From Pollenia angustigena (taxonomy: Eukaryota; Arthropoda; Insecta; Diptera; Polleniidae): a DNA stretch of 64,000 nucleotides. The position numbers and the translations under genes were made by a program. How positions within the stretch are numbered: the stretch's first letter is position 1; each line of letters starts with the position of its first letter. Shown one piece after another: positions 55,723 to 64,000 of the stretch. The notes under the pieces were generated by a model. That model had not been told where the DNA came from. It did not search any database and saw only the letters and a program-made list of their open reading frames with translations. Where the stretch lies: assembly GCA_930367215.1 (NCBI GenBank), contig OV884056.1, positions 317,470,709-317,534,708 on the forward strand, written 5' to 3'.

Positions 55723-57239
55723 TGTTGTGAACTAAGGACTCTTACATACTTCTGACACTTATTGTCATTAACAAACAACGCATATACACACACTTAAATA
55801 CTACGAAGAAAATCTTTTATTTTTTAATTCGTGTGTGAGCGTTGTCCTTTCTGGCTTATTCAATTGTTTGTTTAAGGAAGTCATTGTCTCTATTTGTTCA
55901 ACAAATTGAACAAACAACAACACAAAGCTGATAGAAACAAGTAATGATGATGATAATGCTGCTGCTGCTTTTATTGCTGGGGTTCACTGTTGCGCTGACA
56001 ATGGCAATGATGTTGATGAAAATATGAAGAGTTATTAAGGAAAATCATTCGTCATTTGGCCAATAACACACGCACACAAGAACAAAGAAAAGATATAGAA
56101 AAAAAACTACAGCAGACAACAGTGCAGCTCAATCAAGAGCTTAACCAATAAAAATACTTTATTATTGTTTTCTTTGTTGGCATTTCTTTCAGCTTTACCC
56201 ATCACTGCATACTGTCGAACGAAGATGTTGCCTTATAAAATGCACTAATTTCTTCGTTCCTTTTTTCATTTATTCTCGTTTTATTTCCTTCCGTCTTCCA
56301 TAGTTGGGTGGAGAATTTATAAATGTTGGCATTTTTCATGGAAAATTTCATTTTAATACGTTTAATGAAAAAAATTGCACAAATTGTTTTCCTCGTGCCT
56401 GGAGGGCAGCCACTCGAGCAGTCAGTGATAATGATGTTAGTGGAGCACCAAAAGTTCAATGTGATTTTTTCTATTTTTTTTTTTTTTGTTGGTGGCTTAA
56501 AATAACACAGAGGAAAAAAGGCCACTGGAGTACGAGTAACAAAAGCTTTAATGTTTTATTAAAGAAATACTTAATTTTGTACTTTTGTTTTTTTGCGTAA
56601 ACTCTGCTTAATAGCCAATTGTTGTTGTTGTTTTTGGTCATTTTGATATGTTATTGAGGAGGGCGTACATTGTTGCACTGGCGGCAGATGTTTCATGACG
56701 TGACGATGAAATTATTTCATTTATTTTAACTAAATGTATGTTTGTTCGCATGAATTGTGCCGCATATGTTGGATGCCATGCAGAGAACATGTTGAGTAAC
56801 AGCGTCTTGTTGCGAATCTCTGCAAAGTGTCACACATTTTATGAATCAAAAAATTTCCAAAAGATTATTATTACAAAAACATCAAGTGAAAGGACACAAA
56901 AAGATAGACAAATTCACACAAGCACTTTAAATGCAGTCACTTGGAAAATAAGGTAGAGAGAAAAATGGAAAATATAAACAGCACAATGGGTTTTGAAGTG
57001 TTAAACGTTTTGTTGCTTAAACTTTTTAATTGAATCGGTATGGGCAATATGAGCATACATATATAATTAAAAATTATATTTTGCCTTTATTAACCGAGTA
57101 ACAGCCACTTAGACCTTCAGCCAGTTGCAGTAAACGAAACCCTTGTCTTTGGCGCTCAATAGAGCTTATTAGTTCCTATAAATTTTAACAGGGTATGGTT
57201 AAGGTTAGTTCTATTCACGCATTTGTTCAGTTCTACTAA
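55723..57239. other. Non-coding DNA
   Basis: CTGCTGCTGCT near 55962 and short frames on both strands at 56202-56600 that mirror each other. Nothing supported as a gene. Confidence 0.4.
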
Positions 57240-57990
57240 GCGGTAGCTAATTTCTACCTCAGTTTAATTTTAGTTTATTTCTAGTCCAGTTTTAGCTCAG
57301 TTCTAGTTCAGTCCAAGTTCAGCTCTAGTTCAGTTCTAGTTCTAGTTCAGTTCTAGTTCAGTTCTAGTTCATTTCCAGTTCAGTTCCAGTTCAGTTGCAG
57401 TTCAGTTCTAGTTCAGTTCTAGTTAAGTTCTAGTTCAGTTTTAGGTCAGTTCTAGTTCAGTTCTAGTTCTGTTCTCGTTCAGTTCTAGTTCAGTTATAGT
57501 TCAGTTCTAGTTCAGTTCTAGTTCAGTTATAGTTCAGTTCTAGTTCAGTTCTAGTTCAGTTCTAGTTCAGTTCAGTTCTAGTTCAGTTCTAGTTCAGTTC
57601 TAGTTCAGTAGTAGTTAAGTTCCAGTTCAGTTGCAGTTCAGTTCTAGTTCAGTTCTAGTTCAGTTCTAGTTCAGTTCTAGTTCAGTTCTAGTTCAGTTCT
57701 AGTTCAGTTCTAGTTCAGTTCTAGTTCAGTTCTAGTTCAGTTCCAGTTCAGTTCTAGTTCAGTTCTAGTTCAGTTCTAGTTCAGTTCTAGTTCAGTTCTA
57801 GTTCAGTTCTAGTTCAGTTCTAGTTCAGTTCTAGTTCAGTTCTAGTTCAATTCTAGTTTAGTTCTAGTTCAGTTCTAGTTCTGTTCTAGTTCAGTTCTAG
57901 TTCAGTTCTTGTTCAGTTCTAGTTCAATTCTAGTTCAGTTCTTGTTCAGTTCTAGTTCAGTTCTAGTTCAGTTCTAGTTCAGGCCTAGTT
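57240..57990 (+). repeat. 11-bp satellite (CAGTTCTAGTT)n
   Basis: About 65-70 copies over 750 bp. The core 57640-57860 is nearly perfect, with degenerate flanks (CAGTTCCAGTT, CAGTTGCAGTT, CAATTCTAGTT variants) at both edges. Confidence 0.95.
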
Positions 57991-59076
57991 CATTTTTATC
58001 ATAATTCTAGTTCACAAAAAAAATTTAAATAAAGAAAAGAAAAACTTGGAGTTCTGAAATGTAGATTTTATTGTACATATAAATTTTTTAATCAAACTTT
58101 AGCAATTAAAGATGACTTTAGCAAATATATTAAGTTGTTCATAACAATGCTAATTCAAGTCAACTTGTTTTTATTTCACTTTAAAAACTTTAATTCTTAT
58201 TTTGTAAGACCAGAATGATTTTGTTTTACTAGAAAACTTCATTTCCTCTTGAGAAAAGTTTTTCGATTTCGGGAAAAATTTTAATACAATGAATACAATA
58301 ATCTTAATGCCACTGTGCCTTGTACTTCTAAAATTTAAAAAAAAAAAGAAAAGTACCAGCCGCAGAAATTGAGAAGGAGAAATTTTTATATAAATAATAT
58401 TTTTCTTGAAATAGTTGTAACAAATTCATTAAGAAATGTTTTTTGATAAAGGTAAGTTGTTTGTCTTTCATTTACAGAAATAGAACTTAAAAAATAAATG
58501 AAATTTTTTAAGAGATTCCTCGAGAATAATAAATTATTATTATGTTTTTAAATTATTGTTTGATGGCAACACATTTTAACCTGAAGTTTAGACAAGGTAA
58601 ATTTTAAACAGAAATAAAATGCAAGATTAAGAAAAAACCAAAAACATTTAATTAAGAAAAGAGATTACATTTACATGAAACAGGAAAAATAAACAAATTT
58701 AAAGATTTTCTTGAAAACCTTTAAGCCAAAATAAAAACAAATCTGGGAATAAAAAAGAATCAAGAAAGTGATAAACAACATCACACAGAAAATGGGACTT
58801 AAGTTTGTATAAAAAAATAAATTTTTTATTTACATTAGAAATTATTTAAAATTAACGTAAAATATGAAAATAAAGTTGTTAAGGCTTTAGGCAATAAACA
58901 CAAAATTATATACAAAACACTTCATCTCCACTTCATTCTTTGCCCCTCACAACCAATGAAACGGCAATCAAAAATAACTTCAGGGGACAGAGCGACACAC
59001 AAAAAGCAAAACACAAAGAACAGACTTTAATGGACAAAAAAAAAAACGAAAAGAAAAATCACAAAAAGGAACTCAC
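57991..59076. other. AT-rich, presumably intronic DNA
   Basis: A-rich runs; no frames or repeats of note. Confidence 0.4.
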
Positions 59077-59158
59077 CTGAGATTTTGAACGCATCGTTGG
59101 TTGATATTTTCTTCGAATTTTACGTGGACAACAAACACACAATATACGCACAAAGGCT
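59077..59158 (-). other. Candidate start-codon exon (MRSKSQ)
   Basis: Minus strand: TTTGCTTTTATAATTGCAG|AGCC acceptor ending at 59159, 82 bp of exon, then TCTCAG|GTGAGT donor (perfect consensus) at 59077. Within it, CCAACGATGCGTTCAAAATC gives ATG followed by RSKSQ up to the junction, phase 0. The coding exon at 28100-29044 has a possible phase-0 acceptor at about 29066. Joining to the 42825-42991 stretch instead would give only a short reading frame. Gene membership is inference. Confidence 0.4.
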
Positions 59159-59627
59159 CTGCAATTATAAAAGCAAATAAACCCCCGAACAGGATGAATA
59201 AATGTTGCCTTGTTGTGCTTAATATTTTACAACATAAAAAGTTAAAAGTAAAAAAAAAATATAAAATAAAAATAAATGTAATAAAAAGTGTATAAATGTT
59301 AATGAAAATTTGTGTGTGTGTGTGTGTCGTAAGTGTATATATGACAGAACAGGATATCAAGCCAAGATAATAAAAAAATGTATTAATGTTTATTAAAAAA
59401 AATATTCATAAAATAATTGAGGAACGAAGGTGGAAAAATTTCCACTTTAAATTAATATTTAAATAATTATCCAACAGAATTACAGAGAAGTTTTTTTTTA
59501 CGATATTAAAGAAAATAAAGCAGATTTTTAAACTCACATACAAATATTTGAGAAAAAAATTGATTTTTGTGGTAAGCATAGGATCAAAAAACAAATTAAA
59601 AAAGCGATAAAAAGGACGTTTGAAATG
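59159..59627. other. AT-rich DNA with GT microsatellite
   Basis: (GT)n at about 59311-59327. No other signal. Confidence 0.45.
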
Positions 59628-60412
59628 GGCGGCATAAAATAACTCCTTAAAAAAAAAATTAAGTAAAAAACCCCCAAAAATTTCGTGCTTTATTTCATGT
59701 TCAACAAAACCTTAATTTTGAAAATTAAATACACCCGCAAGGAAATGAAATGAAATAACGCCCCAAACAGAAATTAAATACTATTTTATATGACCCCAAT
59801 TTTTGAAGCGAAATGACCCCAATATTTATAATAAATTTAATTTAATTGTACAGTTTCGGTTTTCAGAGTAGCAGGAAAAATAGCATCGTTGGGACTTTGG
59901 TTAGGCGCAAGGATTTCCTCCTCTGTGATATAGCAAAAACCGCTTTGTTGATGCTCTGTGGTATAACAAAACCGACTTCACTAACCAAAGCTACTAAATT
60001 TGATCTTGAGCTCGACCGAAGGCCGGCTATGCAACGAGACTTAAGTTAGCGGTTCGGGATTTTTTAATTCGGGATTTTTATGAAAAATAAAATATCAATA
60101 ACCTAAAATAATAGTAGTTTTGCCAGTTCTCGCAACCGTAATTTTTTATTATCTCATTGAAAAATTTGTCAAAATTAAAAAAAAAGAAAAAAGGCCAAAA
60201 ACTTTAGAAATATTCATATGTTAAAAGCTAAAAAATCGCAAAAGAGTATATTTGGGGCTTTATTCATAATGATTTTTTTTTTCATATGAAATAACCTTCC
60301 AATTAAAAAATTACATAGTACCCCAAAAATTAAATAACCCCAAAAATCGTTGTTTTTGGTCTTTGTACTAATTTTTTGAGCGTTATTTGGTGAGGGGTTA
60401 TTTCATGCCGCC
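59628..60412. mobile_element. TIR element related to the 82-bp minisatellite carrier
   Basis: GGCGGCATAAAATAACTCC at the left and GGGGTTATTTCATGCCGCC at the right are complementary with two differences. The centre contains GACCGAAGGCCGGCTATGCA, CTTAAGTTAGCG and, inverted, GCGCAAGGATTTCCTCCTCT, all parts of the 82-bp unit at 22141-22565. 785 bp. Confidence 0.7.
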
Positions 60413-60441
60413 TTAGATGTAAAAATTAAGTAATACCTATA

Positions 60442-60999
60442 AGGCCCGTTTTCACGACTTAACGATAGCTAAATGTAGAAAGTTATCGAACAGATAATGA
60501 GTTTTTAATTATCACAAGTTCCCTTTAACCTAAAAGGGGTGGATAAGATAAAGAGAGGAACGTTTTACCTTTAACTTTTGTCGTAAGGTTTAGATTTGAG
60601 ATTGCCATATTATATTCACATATTTGTTATATATGGCAACTCCAAGTATACGTATATTTTGTAAATTAATAACAAACTCGTATTTTGACAAAAAAGTTAC
60701 AAAACGTTAAATTCGCGTGTACGCGGTACTTCACTAATATTTGCCATTATTAAAAAATATTTGTGGACACAAAAATTTAATATGAGAAAAGTAAAAGATA
60801 GTACGTAGTTGCCAGTTCGTATTTTTATTTTGGCAAAAATAATCGGTATTTACTTTTGCCACATTTTTAAAAATGTTAAGTTTATTTTATACAGAAGTTG
60901 TGAAAACGAAAAATAGTTGAAGGTAACTTTATTCCTCACTAGTGCTAAAGGTACCATTAACTATTTCGATCTTTAAAGGTTAGTCGTGAAAACGGGCCT
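60442..60999. mobile_element. TIR element with AGGCCCGTTTTCACGACT ends
   Basis: Perfect 18-bp complementary ends (60442-60459 and 60982-60999), with looser pairing further in. No TSD certain. It abuts, and probably truncates, the 61001-61170 sequence. Confidence 0.75.
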
Positions 61000-61000
61000 A

Positions 61001-61170
61001 AGTGTGATAGTGTTAATGCAATGTGTTATGAAATGACAAGTATTACGAAAAAAAAAATTTACATCCCATACGACTAAATAATTTTTTTAGATTTTTCTAA
61101 ACAATAATACTTTTCATTTGATCAGGGTTGCATTTTAACAAAAGCATGTTCATGTGTGATAGTGTGACTA
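61001..61170 (-). mobile_element. Inverted partial copy of the adjacent TIR element
   Basis: Reverse-complement match to about 62465-62610 (shared GACATCCCATACGACT/ACATCCCATACGACTA, AACAATAATACTTTTCATT, CAGGGTTGCATT). It lies head-to-head with 61180-62681. Confidence 0.6.
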
Positions 61171-61179
61171 CAAACCTTA

Positions 61180-62681
61180 AAGGCCAGTTTACACTATCTC
61201 ACAAGTCTGACGTATACTCTGAGAGATGGAAATCTAATGAGTTTTGTTGCGACTATCAAAAAATCTAATTTAACATAACAGTTTGTGTTCACACCATAAC
61301 ATAAAGTATAAACACCAGTGTTGCCAGAAGATTTTTTGAAAAATACGTACGCCTTTTTGTTATTAAAGGTAAAAACCAATAGTTATAAAATACTGATTTT
61401 ATTCGCATATGTTAAGTAAAGCTCTAACAACAAAAATAAGTTATAAAACTAAAAAAAAATTAAGTACTTTTAATTAAATTCAATGAAAAAATAGGTTTTA
61501 AAGAAAATATGTACCCCCGTGTCCATGAACATTAATTAGGTTCAACAAGCGTTTCTTAAGTTAAATTTTCATAGAAAATTTGTTTTGTAAACCTTTATTA
61601 AAATAATATTATTTTTATGAATACGGCAGGTAAACTTTATATAATAATTTTAATTAAATTTAAGGTACAATAGCAACAGGTTGTTTTTTTATAAATAAAC
61701 GGCCATGTCATAGAAATCAAAGTCACGTGAAAATGAAATAGAACAAATTTTGAAAACTCAAAGTTCAAAAAAATATTTCCTTTTAAATACCTGAACTACT
61801 TTTGAATTCTAGAAAAGCTGTGTTGATTTTTACAATAATTCAATTGAAAATCTTCGTTGATTTCAATTTCTCGTGACCATTATTATATTCGAAAGTAATG
61901 CTGCCTCTTTCATTGTTTTGCGAAATTTATCTTAAAATACAAATTAAACTTAAAGTTGTGTGGCTTAACTTGTTTCGGTTTCTGGTGGTCTCTCTGCATC
62001 ACCATTTGCAATGGGTAAAGCAAACAAAATTTTATAAATTTGGAAATACAGCCTCGTCATTATAGTTTTTACTTTCAACCATTTTTTTTTAGCGAAAACT
62101 GTTCCTAATCCATGTTTCAAAACAATTAAGTTTCACAATTTCAGAAAATTAATTTTTTGCGATTATTTTACACTCAAAAAAAAAGATCATTGAAAATAAG
62201 TTAAATTATTAAGACAAAAGTTTAAATTTTTAATCATCAAAAATACCAAAAATATGTTATGGACTTAAGAACTCCATTTCTTTAACTATTTAATCATTAT
62301 TATAATACTATTTTTAGCATTTATATCGTATACAATGCAATATAAGAAAAAATACCTACATTTTGGCGAATAAAACAAATCTGTCTGATTTTTCCTACGC
62401 TCCTATTTTAGTAACAAAAAACCCTACATGAAGGGATTTTTCTCTGCTTTTGGCAACACTGATAAACACTCACACATGAAATAGAATGCAACCTTGATCC
62501 AATGAAAAGTATTATTGTTTAGACATTTTTCAAACAAACGATGAAGTCGTATGGGATGTCAAACTTTTTTTCAAAATACTTGTCATTTTCATCACACATG
62601 CATTCACCCAATCAGACTTTTACATATTATTTGAGTTCTTGACAAGTTATAATACAAAGTGAAATAGTGTAAACTAGCCTT
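61180..62681 (+). mobile_element. TIR element, TA duplication, split by a hAT element
   Basis: AAGGCCAGTTTACACTATCT at the left and AGTGTAAACTAGCCTT at the right are complementary. TA flanks at 61178-61179 and 62682-62683. The hAT element 61316-62461 is inserted; without it the element is about 350 bp. Confidence 0.7.
61316..62461. mobile_element. hAT-type element, TSD ATAAACAC
   Basis: CAGTGTTGCCAG and TTGGCAACACTG ends. The exact 8-bp duplication ATAAACAC is at 61308-61315 and 62462-62469. Same terminal family as 46184-47919. 1146 bp, no transposase. Confidence 0.9.
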
Positions 62682-62885
62682 TACTTTTTGCTATTGTTAC
62701 TAGAAATACAAATATTTCTTTCCAATTTATTAGGTTTTTCTACCAGCAAAATAATGTTGTTTTTGCCTTTTTGTACTTGTTGTAGAACTAGGGTTATCTT
62801 ATTGATTAAACCATTTATTTGTCGAATAGTTTTTATTTTGATTGATCAAAAGCATGATAAATCATTTAATAAGAAATTTTAATAA

Positions 62886-63484
62886 TTGAGGCCGTCAGCT
62901 CAAAAGTGTTGTAATAGGCTTTTTACACTTTCTCACATCTTACATCTTTCATCTTATCGCATAGATGATAACATCTTCCTATAAGAATTGTACAGGGCTT
63001 AAAATCAACATCTTTCTTCATCTTTAAAAGATGTTCCTATCTCATGTTGTTTCATTCAACATCTTTCGATTATTTTAGTGTCATCACTAGAAAAAACTAA
63101 TAATTAGTTAAAAAGTATATACCATCACAAGAAAAAAAATACAAAAGAGCAGGACAGCAATATCATTTATTTTGTTTTTATTCGCTCTTACACGTGAAAA
63201 TAAATATTTTTACGCGTTCCTCTAAGATGTGCTCAAGTGTAAAAAGGCTATAAGCCACATTAAATTTATTTCATATTTGTGTGGCTTATGGCTACTTTTG
63301 TTTTATAAGTACAGGAAAATAAATAAATGCAACACAAACTTTTGCAACGCTTTCTGTTAGTGATTGGTAAAACAAGAGATAAACTAGTTTCTTATTTTCT
63401 TTTCGCAGTTTTTATCAATTTGTCATAGATATGTCCGGGTATGAAAAATTGAGGCTTGCACCACTTTTGCGCTGACGGCCTCAA
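62886..63484. mobile_element. TIR element TTGAGGCCGTCAGC, carrying another MITE
   Basis: TTGAGGCCGTCAGCTCAAAA (62886-62908) pairs with the complement ending at 63484 with one mismatch over 23 bp. The MITE 62915-63250 lies only 6 bp inside its left TIR. Confidence 0.75.
62915..63250. mobile_element. PIF/Harbinger-like MITE, TSD TAA, nested
   Basis: TAGGCTTTTTACACTT and AAGTGTAAAAAGGCTA ends are perfect 16-bp complements. TAA at 62912-62914 and 63251-63253. The interior has repeated ACATCTT and AAGATGT words. Confidence 0.75.
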
Positions 63485-64000
63485 TTAAAGTTTGAAATAA
63501 TTAAACAATTTGAAAAATGTTCTCCTGGCCAAGAATGATAGAAATAAAGATTACGCCTTGCGCATGTTTTACCGTTTGATGACGTAGTTGTTCCCTTGTT
63601 AAGATTACCAAGTCTCTTTTAAATGTGAAAGTCGTAATTTCTTACAAAAAAATTTGTGTATTACGTGATAGATGGCAACCCTGCAATTAATTTACTCAGA
63701 GAGTTCAAATAAATCAATTGTGAAAAAACTAAGAATTTTGCTTAAAATTTTATAATAAAACTATAACTGCAATAAATAAAATTTTTAAAAGTGTTCAAAC
63801 GTGTGTTTAAAGTAGCGTAATAAAGGAAAATTAAGAAATAAATAAAAATAGAAGTGAGCAGAAAAGAGTACAAACAGAAAGTGCGCAGTGGGCAAATGCC
63901 AACAAATTAGCCGCAAAAAAACAAATGGGGAAGTTGTGCGAAAAACTAACGTGTTGCGTCCTTTTAATTAAATGTCTATATTTTTAACTATAGCTAATAT
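63485..64000. other. A-rich, leader-like sequence at window edge
   Basis: From about 63693 the plus strand is A-rich, with TCAGAGAGTT (initiator-like) followed by 300 bp resembling fly 5' leaders (AAAGTGTTCAAACGTGTG, AGAAAGTGCGCAGTGG). No frame. A plus-strand transcription start is possible but unsupported. Confidence 0.2.

Noticed and set aside
63693..64000. Promoter and 5' UTR of a plus-strand gene
   Set aside because: Leader-like composition only; no TATA, downstream promoter element or coding frame before the window ends.

Overview
The window looks like non-coding, AT-rich DNA of a higher (brachyceran) fly. The reasons are AT-richness throughout, intron-like spacing, a His/Gln/Ser/Thr-rich coding exon of the style seen in fly regulatory genes, and interspersed repeats whose ends read ATACCCTCCACC...GGTGGAGGGTAT or carry an ACAAGTWAGA boundary. 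A calyptrate (blow fly or house fly relative) is my guess from the style of these repeats; no species marker was recognised. There is no bacterial, phage, CRISPR or operon structure.

Host gene. The only convincing host coding sequence is one exon on the minus strand (28100-29044, 314 codons from the best-context ATG). It carries runs of His and Gln, an RRRSS basic patch and Ser/Thr-rich linkers, and ends in a more ordered acidic segment. Its in-frame stop lies one base before a plausible splice donor. Further up the same strand, three stretches have splice-site signals and could be upstream or alternative 5' exons of a large-intron gene: 42825-42991 (no ATG), 55659-55722 (Cys-rich start MCLGWCCCC) and 59077-59158 (start MRSKSQ, donor CAG|GTGAGT). 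These links are inference.

Transposon landscape. Almost everything else that can be read is mobile DNA, much of it nested. (1) hAT-type elements with exact 8-bp target duplications: 10400-10682, 10765-11843, 34049-37229, 35210-36247 (nested in the previous one), 46184-47919 and 61316-62461; plus a remnant at 23409-24540 with a recognisable hAT C-terminal dimerisation domain. (2) PIF/Harbinger-like elements with 3-bp TWA duplications: 6469-6764, 30119-30458 and 62915-63250. (3) Tc1/mariner remains: a broken transposase at 5040-5460 and a short element at 48765-49280. (4) Non-LTR retrotransposons: endonuclease plus reverse transcriptase on the minus strand (7291-9612), and RT C-terminus plus RNase H on the plus strand (48430-50160), the second split by the mariner element. 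(5) Foldback-type elements at 3991-4891 and 36465-37051. (6) A tRNA-derived SINE at 25162-25295. (7) A likely Helitron 3' end at 38147. (8) Several high-copy terminal-inverted-repeat families, one with an internal 153-bp tandem repeat kept at four units in two separate copies.

Tandem repeats include an 82-bp minisatellite (22141-22565), an 11-bp satellite of about 750 bp (57240-57990), and 161-bp and 228-bp duplications. Many element boundaries are supported by target duplications or by a paralogous empty site inside the window. I see no new multi-gene system. The most informative material is the nesting history, the repeat-in-repeat architecture and the unassigned minus-strand gene.
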